Made by a program: the position numbers and the translations under genes. From positions 8,742,001-8,806,000 of the forward strand of contig OX387184.1 in NCBI GenBank assembly GCA_947561395.2: a stretch of DNA of 64,000 nucleotides. The letters are read 5' to 3'. The notes under the pieces are model-generated. The model made no database searches and was not told where the DNA came from. It worked only from the letters and a program-made list of their open reading frames with translations. This document shows positions 35,021-47,982 of the stretch, piece by piece. Every line of letters starts with the position of its first letter. Position 1 is the first letter of the stretch. Source of the DNA: Buxus sempervirens (lineage: Eukaryota > Streptophyta > Magnoliopsida > Buxales > Buxaceae).

Positions 35021-35354
35021 GGATAAATTGGTTTTTGGTGATGCTTTTCAAAATAATTCAGATTTAGTCAGCCAAATCTTGATAATTGATTTTTAATGGT
35101 ATTTTTTAAAAAGAATTGATAATCAGTCTTTTTACTCTTAATTAGAAATTTCTTCTAAACCTCACTTTTAATAAAATGAGTCAAAACCTTTGCAAAGTTT
35201 TTTTTAGTATATTTTTGAAAAAAATTTTTAATGAACAATAAAATGATATTGATTCTCAATTATGTTAAAAAGTATCACTAAAAACTAATTATCAAGATTT
35301 GATCCACTAAATCTGAATTATTTTAAAAAAGTATCACTAAAATCCAATTTACCC
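35021..35354. mobile_element. Foldback MITE, 334 bp
   Basis: Long imperfect inverted repeats of about 95 bp, outer ends GGATAAATTGG and CCAATTTACCC. The ends and the following TTTTTAGTGATAC-like sequence match the MITE at 37688, so they form one family. A target duplication cannot be defined because both flanks are T-runs. Confidence 0.8.
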
Positions 35355-37687
35355 TTGTTTTTTTGGGTAATTATTAATATGGTGTAATACTTTTATTATA
35401 AGGCCGTGATCTCTTTAGCAAAGATATTGTCCACTTTGGTTCGTCGGATCTCAAAGTTTTGTTCTTAGGTTTTAACTTAAAAGGTTTTGTTGCTTGAGAG
35501 AGTTACAAACCTATATATATTGCCATTTTCTCAATCCAAAGTCATACATACCTCCCCACTACTTACCTACTACTTTGACTATGTCCTGATAATTAATCAA
35601 GACGCCAAAGTTGTACTTTTCCGTTCTTCCTTAGTAAGGTTTAGCTGTAAAGCATCGCAATAACACTTTGGTTTCTCGCTTCCTCCGCACAGTCACCCAG
35701 TAGGGCGATCAATATCCTTAGGTGGTTTAATTGATACCTAATCATGAGATATGGATTATATATTTGGAGAAAAAGAAATTTCGAGACAGAACACTTGATG
35801 GACCCCGCTCAACGGGGAATATCTTTTATAAGCTTTCATCTCATGACTTGGGCTCTTTGTTGAAGTGTGGTTCATAATATTCTAACTAATTTAAAGGGGA
35901 GAGGAAGTTGAGGGCCCCATGGATCGGTGGACCTAATAGGAGTTATAATGGGTCTCAAGATACAATATCAAACCGCATAAAGCTGTTCGTACAGTTTAAT
36001 TATTTTTCTTACTAATTGCAAGGTTTCATAATCAACACTCTTTAATTTATAATTTCACTCGTGTTAAAGTAAATAAATTTTACGATATAAAAAAGTTACG
36101 AATATAATAATTCATTTTTCTTAATCATACACTTGGAATATTTCATATTCTGCTAGCTTGCGTATTAGAATATTATAGAGATGATTAATCACACCTAACG
36201 TACCATGAGTGATGTCGTTGTAGTTTCTAAAATTGAGAAGAAAACTTACGTTTACTATACCGCTTTCTTTGTAGTAAAATTGAGAAGAAAACGTACACTT
36301 TACTTCGATACCTCGCCATGAAGGGCATTGCAATTACTAGCTACACCAAACAGTTCTGCAATGTTATGGTCTTAAAAGTTAATTGCTTAACTAAATAAGT
36401 CTCCGTAAATTCTATGGTCTTAAAAGTTAATTGTAGTGCACATCCATGTTATTAACTCCGATGCTTGCCCCCGGAGACCGCTAGTCCAGACTCCAGTCTT
36501 GCTTGTAACACATCAGCCTTCCTTTAAGGTCATTGTTGAAAGGTACAAAAGCCTCCTCCTTGTACCCAAGTACTGTCCAAGAAGTGTGAATGACTCAGTA
36601 TTCCTTCCACAGAAAAAGTCAAGGTTTGAATGCAATCCCTAAAGCCGAATAGGACTAGGACTATGCCTGGTAGCAAAATTTGGACAACTTCAAACTCAGG
36701 TATGTTTGAATTGGCTCAGACTCAGAGTGTACGTTTGCCCACCACCCCTTTGTCCTTCGGTTTGGAATTTTAACAAGAGACACCTGCGAAACTCCTAAAG
36801 CCAAAGACTTGTTGGAAATCAACAAGTGGGCTGCAAAAAAGGAATTACAGAGCCTCAATTTCTAAGGTACTTGTGAATTAAGCTACTACTACTCTTGCCA
36901 TATTTGGTTAGAATAAAGCAGTTGCACGTATGTAAGTATGTTGTTCAAGAATAATACACCCCGTCCCAAACCAATTCAAGCCCTTGTTTTTAAAATTTTA
37001 AACCAATTCAAGGGCACACGTATCAATATCATTTGAGATTGATATAAAAGACTGAACAAGAGGTTGTAAGGCGCATGATCACCGATGTAAGGAGGAGGCT
37101 TTTTGTAGGAAATGAGATTTTATATGAAGGATATATAACCCAATTAATAGAGAAATAGCAGGAGATTGGGGCCTCCAACCAACGTTCTTGGTTGCTTAAT
37201 TTGTCAAATTCAGTTGGTATCCTTCTTTTGTGGGGGGTTTGGTGGGCGTTCCATTTGTCTTGGTATTAGTGGGTTCTAGATGTATATCTTTGGGTTTGGG
37301 TTTGGGTTTGGTTTTGACCCACATATCTCATATTAGCCTAAGAGTAACCCACTTTCTTGCACGGGCCCACCCGAAAGATCTGTCCCAGCTTCCAACTGAC
37401 CAAATCCTTGATTGACTCGCGTCGAATCTTTTAGATTGCGCCACAGCTACCCGCCTACCACCATGGAAGAAATAAAGCTCACGAGGGGATTGGATATTTC
37501 AGGTGGGGGGGGAGTCAGTGGCTTTCTCGTTTTGCTTAGCTGTGGGTCCCACAAAACACCTCTCGCGAGTCGCGCCTCGACTACCATCAAACCCGGACCA
37601 TATACTTAATGAAATTTACGCTAATATAGCTATGCATGCTTCCCCTTCCAAAATCCAAATGTCCTGATGATTCGTCCATATATTGTT

Positions 37688-37827
37688 GGGGAAATTGGTT
37701 TTTAGTGATACATTTTCAAAATAATCCAGATTCAGTCGGTCAAAATTAGTTTTTAATAATACTTTTTTAAAAATAATTTAGAATTGGTGTCATTTTAAAA
37801 AAATTTGCACTAAATACCAATTTCCCC
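37688..37827. mobile_element. Mutator-like MITE, 140 bp
   Basis: Ends GGGGAAATTGG and CCAATTTCCCC, flanked by the perfect 9-bp repeat TATATTGTT (37679-37687 and 37828-37836). Nine-base duplications are typical of the Mutator superfamily. It is non-coding and related to the MITE at 35021. Confidence 0.85.
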
Positions 37828-38039
37828 TATATTGTTTTATATTGTATTAATAAAAAGAGGTCCACTGAGCAATAGAGCAAGAGATGAACAGCACATGTTT
37901 TGTAGACAAGTATGTTTGATGTTATCAAATATGCTTTTTTTCCTTAAGATAAATGTAAATCAATTAGTTTTGTTTTATAAAAAGATTTTAAGAAAAGTAA
38001 AAAAAAAAAACTATTTCATAACTTTTTATGTTTTTTAAA

Positions 38040-38285
38040 TTATTTCTTGAATAACAAAAATAGCAAATGTAGCCTGCTTTATTGGCTTATAAAACATTGT
38101 TTAAAGACTTGTAAATCACACGGAAGGACCTGTAATTTTTGCAACTAAAGGCATTCACAATTAAATGACACTCTCTTTCAAAAAATTCTGAAAAATTCTG
38201 AAAAATATTATTATAGAGAATTAGGTGATGACTCAATCTGAAATATGATAAAAGAGCTTCACTAAAAATCAATTAACCCATTCCG
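38040..38285. mobile_element. Relic of the same MITE family
   Basis: One end reads GGTTAATTGATTTTTAGTG on the minus strand, and the body contains GACTTGTAAATC and GTGTCATTT-like segments shared with the element at 28419. The other end is not clear. Confidence 0.4.
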
Positions 38286-39324
38286 AATGCCGCAGCAATA
38301 AATCCACGCAATTGCCTCTACTCGAGGAGGACCACGACCGAAGCATTCAACGGTCAACACCCGACCGGAACTCACCAATCCCCAACCAAGCCCACGCATC
38401 TTTCTGAGACTGCCCTGACCGACACTCCCAAAGGACCTCCTCTGTAAATTGTAAAAGAAAAATCTCGGATGGGCTCCATCTCGTGCTATAATAAATACGG
38501 TGCTTAATCAGTAAATAAACACTTTTTAAAACAAAATAAATAAATTTACATTTCTTTTAAAAAATAATAAAATAGGGATCATGATATATTTTTGGAATTA
38601 AAAAATAAGACTGCAAAAGGTAATTTTTAGCACATTTGGATTTGGGTTGGAAAATTAAATAAGGAAATAATATAGGAAAAGATGCGTCATTAAAGATATT
38701 TTGTTATTTATTTTTTTTTTTTGGTGGCAAGTGATAATACATTAGTGCCGGATAAATCTGGGAGTTGAAACGCCCAGAGTATCCGGATATTTTGTTAATC
38801 TTTGGAGAGGCGATTGTGTTAGGATTGAAATTGATGTTGGATTTAAGAGACTGGTTTTTTCGAGGCTGGGGTATCCAAGTATTATTCTCAAAATACAGGG
38901 GTATTTAAGTAGTTCAACGTAAATAGGAAATAGCTATTATCATTTCTATAATACGTTACCGACCGGGTCCCACGGGGCCACCACTGACCACCCTCCCCTT
39001 AAACGGTTTTTTCGCACGCTCTTTTTCTTCTTCTTTGGACTCGTAACAGCTGCTTTTCAGTGTCTGCTCTCTTTCCTCTCGCACCATAACACGAAGAATA
39101 ATACTCACTCAGTTTGTTAGACTGTTGGAGGCGAAGCTTTTCTGGTGGATTAGGGTTTCTGAGAGTGCACTCTTTTAGAACCTTCCAACAAAAATTGGCA
39201 TTATGAGGACTTCTCTCTCCTGCTCCTTGTCTTCTCCATTACTGGCTTCTCTTTGATTGTGAGAAACAAAAGGAAAGGGTTTTAGTTCTTTCCGAGTCCT
39301 TTTTTCTTCTGGGTTGTAATTGAA

Positions 39325-41445
39325 ATGGAGAAAAAGCAAGGGTTCTTCTCCGCCCTAAAGGACGAGGTTTTTAGAGGATTATCGCCGGGGAGGTCCAGAG
39401 CCAAGAGTCCGTCGAGGAGTCGGTCCCCGATGTCTGGGTTGCTTAGGCGGAGGAAGCATAATGTGTTGAATGCCGAGCCGTCAATCGCGAGATCCGGCAG
39501 CCTGAGGCCGGTGGGAGAAACGCTGACGCCGTTAATGGAAGGACCCGATCCAGATGGGTGGGAGGTTGGAGATTCCAAGAGAGAAGGTGGTTGGGGACAT
39601 TGGATGAAGGGCCAACTCTCTAGGGCTCCTTCTGTTTCGGCCTCTGCTTACAAGCGGTCCGATCTGAGGCTGCTTCTCGGCGTTATGGGTGCTCCCCTTG
39701 CCCCGGTTCACGTTAGCACTAACGACCCCTTGCCTCACCTTAGCATCAAAGACACGCCCATTGTGAGTACTTGCTCCTTTTTGTTTTTTGTTATGCTCTT
39801 TTTCTCAAGTAGAGTTAGTTGGCTTTGGTTATTAATGGAGTTTTGTGTTTCTGTTTTCATTTCTGAAATGTGTTTAGAATGATAAGTTTGCTTTTCGGCA
39901 TTTCAAATTTATCCGGAAACAGTTCTGTTGAAAGTCTAGGAATTTGTTCCTTTTCCTTCTATGAAATCACCAAGTAATACCGGTTTTTTACTGTTATATT
40001 TTTGTTTGTTTGATTTCGATATTCTACCCCATGAAATGGAATTTTCCTTGTTTGTAGTATGTGTTCCCCGTTTTAGTTTGCGTTTCCTGCACGCTATGTA
40101 GCTGGTTACCCCTGCATTGCTGAAAATGAGAAGCAAAACCAGGATCGTTGTTGCTTTAGCAACTTACTCTGGATACGACATATTGATAGTTATAGGAGTT
40201 GATGACAATGGTTTCTGGAACTTGGAATAGTTTGATGACAATGGTTTCTGGCCTTGTCTTGATCAAATTTTTAGAAGTGTGGATGTTATTAGGGGCGTGG
40301 GGGTTCGATTTTTGTTCCATGTAGTGAATTGAAATCCCTCTGAATTTTGCCCATGCATGGGGTTTCATTACAGGAAGCTTCTTCTGCTCAGTACATATTG
40401 CAGCAGTACACAGCTGCATCAGGAGGACACAGGCTTCAGAACTCCATCCGCAATGCTTATGCCATGGGAAAAGTAAAGATGTTAGCAGCAGAGTTCGAGA
40501 CAGCCACCAAGGTCATCAAGAACCGGAATGCTGCCAAAGCTGCAGAGTGCGGAGGCTTTGTTCTGTGGCAGATGAACCCAGACAATTGGTATGTGGAGCT
40601 TGCAGTTGGGGGTAGCAAGGTTCATGCAGGTTGCAATGGCAAGCTGGTCTGGAGACACACACCCTGGCTTGGTACGCACACAGCAAAAGGGCCTGTTAGA
40701 CCTTTACGCCGTGCACTGCAGGTGAAGCTGCCTGTATATTTCCACTATTCTACCTGAGCTGCCTCCCTTGATGTTTGCCATCTCATAACTTCCAGGTGTG
40801 GGCTCTATTTTTTTTTTTTAGGGTCTTGATCCAAGAACTACTGCAAGTATGTTTGCCAATGCTAGATGCATAGGGGAGAAGAAGGTTGATGGAGAGGATT
40901 GTTTCATCCTCAAGCTATGTGCAGATCCACAAACATTGAAGGCCAGGAGTGAAGCTCCGGCAGAAATTGTGAGACATGTTTTGTTTGGATATTTCAGCCA
41001 GAGGACAGGGCTCCTTGTCCACATGGAAGACTCTCATCTGACACGCATCCAGACCAATGGAGGGGATGCAGTATACTGGGAGACCACTATAAATTCATTC
41101 CTCGATGACTACAAACCTGTTGAAGGAATCATGATTGCCCATTCGGGGCGTTCTGTGGTAACCCTTTTCCGTTTTGGTGAGATGGCAATGAGCCATACAA
41201 AGACAAGGATGGAAGAAGCATGGACAATTGAAGAGGTTGCATTTAATGTCCCAGGTCTGTCAATAGATTGTTTCATACCCCCAGCTGACCTGAGATGTGA
41301 TTCTATCAGTGAAGCTTGTGAGCTCCCTCGGGGTGAGAGTGGAAAATCAACATTGGCAGCAGCAGCACACCGAGCCAAAGTTGCCGCTGTAGAGAAAACA
41401 CATGAAAGCAGTACCAATACTTTTGTGTGGAAGATGGAAGTCTGA
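39325..41445 (+). CDS. DUF620 family protein, 469 aa, three exons
   Basis: Exons 39325-39762, 40374-40721 and 40822-41445, all in phase 0 with GT-AG borders; the last acceptor follows a long T-run. The protein starts MEKKQGFFSALKDE, then a basic Ser/Arg-rich segment (RSRAKSPSRSRSP) and a short low-complexity region. The conserved part starts near residue 135 and includes EASSAQYILQQYTAASGG, CGGFVLWQMNPDNWY, and the C-terminal FGEMAMSHTKTRMEEAW and FNVPGLSIDCFIPPADL. This matches plant DUF620 proteins such as At3g19540/At1g49840 (recalled). The family has no established biochemical role; the predicted beta-rich core has been likened to lipid-binding folds, which is inference. There is no signal peptide. 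The basic N-terminus could be phosphorylated or bind a membrane. A 32-bp tandem duplication (TTTGATGACAATGGTTTCTGG) lies in intron 1. Confidence 0.93.
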
Positions 41446-44400
41446 CAAGTTGGTAGGATCAGTTGAGGGCAAATTGTTCATACAGTAGTTAGTTTTACTT
41501 TGACTAACACATTAGGCAGTAAGGTTCGAAAGTAGGACACAAGCTGATTTAGATATTACATTCTTCAATCTTTAAAACGAGCATACTGATTCATTGGTGC
41601 TCTCTAGGAGCTGTGTGATCTTTGTTCTCTGGATGCAGAGTTTGGTTTGAAGTTAGGGGTGCTCGTATTTCTGGTTGGGAACGTCTCAAATGGAGGTTTG
41701 GTTTTTTAGGTTACCTTCCATACATGAAGAAATCATTGTGATGCTTTGATATCTTGGATTCACTAACCTTTATCGTTTTGTTAATTACCTTTGCGTAAAG
41801 GCACCCAGCGGTGGTAGTCACAAGAATGTGGTTGCTGCTCAGCATGGGGCTCACGCTAGTATCTCTTTGGTCGTTTGTTTTTGTTTTGCTGTTTCGTGTG
41901 TGTTTTTTGAGCAATGTAGAAGTTCTAGTTTGGGAAGGGAAGGGAATCTCTTTGGATGTGATAGAACACAAATTTATTGTCTGCTCTAACAAAACATGTC
42001 TGGTAGGGCCTCTGGTTGTGGCTTGTAGCATTGTCCTAGTGGCTGCTGGGAAATATGTAAACAGAGAACTTTGTGTTCCCTCAGATATTGAATGAATATG
42101 AATATAAATACAGATTTCTTTTCCTCATTTCTCCCTCATGGGTATGTGAACTTTTATGTGTGTTTCTGCCTCTACATGTTTTCTTATCTATAAACATTCC
42201 TCTTCTCCTCTATGCATAAAATTGGATGGGGTTGTTCACAGGAAATCTCAGTTTGGGTTAATGTCGGTCTTCACTAAGGTGGGAAACAGTAAGGGGGCGT
42301 GTTTGGAGTGGGCCTCTTCAATATGATATTTCATTTGTCCCTTTTCTTCTCTTTTTTGGCTTTGTCTGATCATTGGACTTCAGGAACGGCCAATGACATA
42401 TCACCATTGGAGTTGGCTAATGGTGGGTTTGCATCGTTTGGGGTAAAGTTTGTGTGAGAATTATCATTAAGGCAGTGCACAGGGATAAAGCTCTCCACCT
42501 TCCATGTGGTTATTCCTTTTTCTTTTTCATGGTAGGACCATGTGGTTGGTTACTACTGTGTCTTTCAGCATCATCTATTCAGCTGCTTTTACAGACATTG
42601 TCTATCTTATATCTCACTTGGGCATTTTTATTCAGGTCTTTAGTTATTCACCCAGTGCAGCAATGAGAGCTGCTGAGGAAGTTTCCACCTCATTATGATG
42701 TTCCTTTCATGATCAAGTTTTGCGTTGATATGTGTGTCCATTGTAATAATCAGTCATTGCAGATTTGCAGGGTACATAGGACGCTATAAATGACAACCCA
42801 CTTGTCCAACTTCTGCAAATTGACTGTAAGGGGAAAACAGACATTAGATTAGCAGATACAAAGAGGAATAAGCCATCTGCATTTTCTTCTCCTAACATTG
42901 AAAAAAAATGGATACTACATACTTAAAACTAATAGATTTCTCTCGATGAACAATCCATTCATCCCTGCTGGATCCATCAGCAAGATCACATGTTCTCATT
43001 TATTAGATCCTACAGGCTGAGAAGTCAAAAGACCAAATAAGTTGATGGCCCCTGTCTATAATACAGGGGGGGAAGGTCCCATTGAGGTTGATGGAAGTCA
43101 GAACTTTTTCTTCTGTAAATTAGAGTTTCTCATTTTCTGGGGAATGCCATCTAATAAACACAGGCTTAACGAATAAACTTGGGTTCCTTTCCCTTCGTTA
43201 GTTTGCATTAATAGATTCTACCCATTTTACCAAAACATCGGATTTCAACCCCAATGGCAGCTGACTTACCGCTCCTTCTCTTAACTCCCTTACACACACG
43301 CAGGAACAAGAAGTAAAAATAATTAATATGCATTGCTCTTCCCGTAGCGTGTCTCAAGGACCTGAGAAATGTGCATTAGCAACAGAATCAGTGTTGACAT
43401 TGACCCAAATGTGAGGGAGAGTGCTGGAAAGTTGGAATTGAAAAGGGAGTCAGGAAGTTAGTCAAGTAGATTTATAAATTTAAGTGGGGTTGAATCTTTT
43501 TACTGAATTTTATACTTCACAAGTTCATGTATTTCTGTTTAGAGGACTTTAATTTCTTTTGGGTAGTTGTGTTAGACTTGGAACTTCGTATGTCTTTAAT
43601 GAAGTAGACTTTGTTATGTTTTAGAGCGTAGGTGTGTCCTCAATTTGCTCAACATGTTGAGAACTTCGAAATGTCGATTACGCATTGAAACGAAACAGAA
43701 ACTCATCTTAATTGGTCACTGAACTCTTAAATTATGCAAAGGAAGCTTCCTCTTATTTTCAAGCATTGAGAACGGTAGATGTATATTTATGAATTTTACG
43801 CCACCCCATGCAGTTCATGGAAAGTAAATTTACATTTGTGAAACAATAGAAATACATTTGTCTGTGTGTATTTTAAATTCATTAAATGTAGGCTCTCTGG
43901 TTTAAGATGGATCCGGGTTATTTGAAATTGCAAGTTTTAAGGAATGAGGAGATATCAATCTCTTTTGGGGTTGGATTGTGCTGTTTATACTTGCTTTAAG
44001 TATAAAATAGCTTTACTTGTAACAAACCCATTTAGAACTTCTATGATTATACTATTTTCTTCATGCATTTGAGCTGTAATGGACTACTAATGATTCTTCT
44101 ATCATGAAGGGGTATGAAGTCAATGCATAATCAGTACGTGCTTGAGAAAAGAGCTCTGCATTGGATTGTTGACGCTCTTGTCTGTAGGTTATGAGTATGC
44201 AAAATTAGGATGAAAAGTCATTGAATAGTGGTATGAACTTTTGATGGGGTGGTGTAAAATTCATCCCCATTGATGGGGTCTGATTGCTGGGAACTAACAG
44301 AACAGGGTTCAAGTCACTTGGCCTTAACTCCGAAATGTATATACCCATTAGCAGGAAAATTTAACCCCAATACATAATGTTTCATACAAACCAATGTACG

Positions 44401-47400
44401 TAAGAGGAGGGGCCTCAATCTTAAAACCTAAGCATTAAGGTGAGGGAAGTTCATCTTTATATGGTGGGTGAAACAATGGTGAATTCCTAATGTGGGACAA
44501 ATTCCAACAACCAAAACCTCAGAAAAAAGGGGATGAATAAGTCTAATTCAAGTCTTAATTAAGCCTGTTTTCAACCTGAAAACAAACTTCTACATATAAA
44601 AAAAACCAGTATGATATTGGTAGGACAACACTTTAAACCTAGCAGAAAAATTTAAGTAAGGCTGTTCAATATCCATAACCATAAGGTAGTTGCAAATGAA
44701 CTTCCACTAAATGTTCCTTACTAGCAACCCCTTTGTTGACTTAATGGGCATGAAAATGACTGATCTTTAAAGCCTCCATGGGCCTTTGTCCAATAAAAAA
44801 AATCATCATTGGTTTCTCTTGTTGTCTTTATCGAATATAGCTGTTTAATGGGCCACAATAGCTAAAGTTCTGGGTTAACACTGGTTAAATGAAGGGGCTT
44901 TCTTTGTCGGATTGTACTGGGACCACTTGGGTTCTTTTTAGTTTTCAGGATTCTCCTTCGAGTCTGTTATACTGAAGGATCTGATATTAAATCCTGTGGC
45001 TTGTACAGAACACCGATCCTATTAAAAGCTTAAGCTAATAGTAGGTGCAAACTTTATATAGTTGATTATACTCCTAACAGCTTGTACTGGGTAAAATGCG
45101 GCCATTGAACTCTAAAAAAAAAAAAATGCGGCCATTGAAGAAGCTATCAAATTATCAAACTACACGCCATTGTCTTTTGCTTTCACCCTCCAATAAAGCA
45201 GTTCACAGAAAGCTTAATAATTTCAATCCTTATTAAAGATGACACTAAAGTAACCAAACAAACATCATAAGGTACACTATGGTGGGGTAGGTAGTAAGGT
45301 AGTTTTCCTCCCTACGCCAACCAGAAAAGTTTAAAGGACATGAACAAGCCCAACAGAAAATCACCTCGCACCCTCTTCTTTATTATGTGATGGGTCCATT
45401 TTCTAATGAAAGGGGGATCTTACGGGTCCATATCAGTTCTCAAATGATCAATGGTAATCACTCTGTTTTAATAAAGGTGAAGAAAGTAAGGTTGTCTTAC
45501 TCAAGCCTCATCGATCAGTTAATGGTGCTTTAGATGCAAGCAACCGTTCCTACCTTTTGATTATTTTCCCTTCCCTTCATGGACATCTTCATCATCACTT
45601 CTTTTCTTCTTTCTTTCTTTCTTTCTTTTTCTTTTTCTTTTTCCTTTTCCTTTTTTGTTTAAATAATGTATTTGAGAAAATCTTGTTTTGAGAGTGGGGC
45701 TTGTATTTTTGCCCCATTTCATCAACCCTTCTGACCCTAGTCAGTTTGTAATGGTTTTGTATCTATACTAATATATGAAGCGAATTTGTGAGATTGGAGC
45801 TTCACATTTTCTACTCGAAATACTCCTTACACTCAGTCCTATTAACTTTTATCTCCACTTATTAAAATGTATTGGACAGTTTCAACTGAATATTTGAATG
45901 AAGTTCACATATAGCAGGTTGGACAAAATATAATTCTTTTGCAACACGCATTGCGCATGCCTTCCCTTAGTTTGTATAACATGAGTTATTAGGATCACTT
46001 AAAGAGTCCCTTATGAAAGTGAAAAGGTAGCCAATATAAAATGGGACAGATGTATAGCAGCAGCAACAATAAAAAAATGTCTCATTTTAATTCGTAGTAA
46101 TCCATCGGGTAAAATCTGTTTCTATGTTCCAATGTATTAATACTCATATTAGATATGTTCCAATGCAATGTGAGCCTATAAATCTAATCACGTAATGGTG
46201 ATGAGTTATGAACTTAACCGATACACTTTGTTTCGGTTGAGATTTAAGTGCATGCCAATACATACACATTGTTTGTCTATTGGAAAAAATAGGTTTTCCT
46301 CGGACGGAATCATCAGCTAGTTTTCTTTGAATTGGATCTACTCTTGAAGTGGGATGCTCTGGTTTTTCATTTTTTTTTTTTTGTAAATGTTATATTTGGA
46401 GCCTGCTTATAAAGATACTAACAATATGTACTCTATGCGAAAGCATCCCACTTCAATAGCAAGTCTCAATTCAAGGTAAATTGCAGAAAATTGCATTCCG
46501 TCGAGGTCATGTGTTTTTACGGTGCCACTGGATTGGTGTTGTATGAGACATTGCATCAGCTTTGATATGAAGGCTTTTGTAATAATAGGACTTGAAACAA
46601 AATCATTGGCTAAAATTTTGTTTTATGAAATTACTAGCTTCTTTTACATTATTTTGGGCAATATAAGGATATTTTCGTATTTTTAAAGAACGTAAAATAA
46701 AGATGGAGGAGTAATTTTATCGTTTTCAAAGGTGACTTAATTTTTAAACAATTCTAACTACTTCAAACAGTTTTTTGAAAACGACCCTCTTCATCAACAA
46801 TTGTGATCCTGTAGCGCCTTTTTTCTACAATCTTATTTGCAGTCTCTATTGGGATCATGCTATATTTGCAGTCTCTATTGGGATCATGTTATGTGTACCG
46901 CGAATGGTATAACTGTAAATTTTTAAACAATCCTATAAAAAGTTAGAAATAAGGTTGTAGATAAAGGTCCTACAGGATTTAAACCGCTTCATAAAAATAG
47001 ATAAGTACTCAACCAAAACAACTTTTAGAAGTTGTATACTATGCACCCAAGTTTTAAGATAGGAAATCCTTTTTAGTCTAAACATGAGCTTTCTAATGTA
47101 TTCCACTCCAAACGACTTTCAAAAGTTCTACACTAACTACACCCAGTAGTGTAAACTTGGTACCAAGTTCCTATGATGGCTCTATCTACAATCCTTAAAT
47201 GAAGTTTCGAGGGTGCAAACACGCAACTAATATTTTTCAACCATAAGACACATGTTTGCATTCTGTGAAAGCTTCATTAAAGGACTGCAGATAAAAGCAC
47301 CACAGGAAGTGATCCGTACATCTAGTATCAAGAATACTAATGAACTTTTTTTTTTCTGTAATAAGAAGGTTATTTATGAACAAATTATGCAGATTATTGT

Positions 47401-47982
47401 AAGATTCTTTACTTGTCATCTTGAGAATAAGTTGAAACTGATTCAGTAAAAGCTCCTCTGATGTGATCACGGTTTTTATTATGTGTGAACCAAACAGCTG
47501 TTTTAGGTAGCAATCCATAAACCAACAGAACCAAATTAAAGCTCCTTTGATGTGAGCACCTGATCTCAAATTGTATGTCAAAACAAATCCAGCACCTACT
47601 CAATAAATTGCACATACGAGTAAAGAGAGCTTATTTAAATAGGCCAATCAAAAGAATGAATTGCACATAGGGCCAAAGAGGGCTTATTTAAAAGAGAAAA
47701 AAGATGCTAGAGATAGCAAATAGGCCAATCAAAAGAATAATCTTGATACAAAGCTAAAGCTGTCCCTCCTCAGATCTCTCTCTCTCTCCCAAAGAATTCA
47801 ACTCAAATGTGTGAGTAATATTCCCAAATACACAGTGTCAACCCACCCCCTCAATTACAGCAAATCCAAAATGTATAACAGACTGCATCTCTATATAACC
47901 CATCTATCTAATAAACAACAATGCAGAAAATATAAAAAGACATCGAGAGAGAGACGACGGAAATCCGAGCTCGGAAGCTTGT
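41446..47982. other. Long non-coding interval between DUF620 and AGP genes
   Basis: I find no supported gene in 6.5 kb. The first 650 bases probably contain the DUF620 3' UTR. The rest is A/T-rich with one TRIM solo LTR (45004), a (CTTT)n microsatellite at about 45601-45655 and a 31-bp duplication (TATTTGCAGTCTCTATTGGG at 46835 and 46864). Open frames here are short and show no recognisable domain. Confidence 0.5.
45004..45079 (-). mobile_element. TRIM solo LTR
   Basis: Minus-strand copy of the 77-bp TRIM LTR, plus-strand ends TACAGAACACC and CTCCTAACA, flanked by GCTTG at 44999-45003 and 45080-45084. Confidence 0.8.

Larger units (their letters stand above)
34014..39324. other. Intergenic region between snakin and DUF620 genes
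   Basis: Divergent upstream regions of both genes. Apart from the MITEs listed separately, I see no coding region. At 38709-38795 a minus-strand stretch ends in an A-run and looks like the tail of an old retroposed sequence. A (GGGTTT)3 run is at about 37289-37307. About 39060-39324 is the likely DUF620 5' UTR. Confidence 0.45.

Noticed and set aside
37289..37307. Interstitial telomere repeat
   Set aside because: Only three GGGTTT units, and they are not the plant TTTAGGG repeat.
41811..42095. 94-residue hydrophobic frame after the DUF620 gene
   Set aside because: It lies in the probable 3' UTR, lacks a recognisable family and its composition is that of T-rich non-coding DNA.
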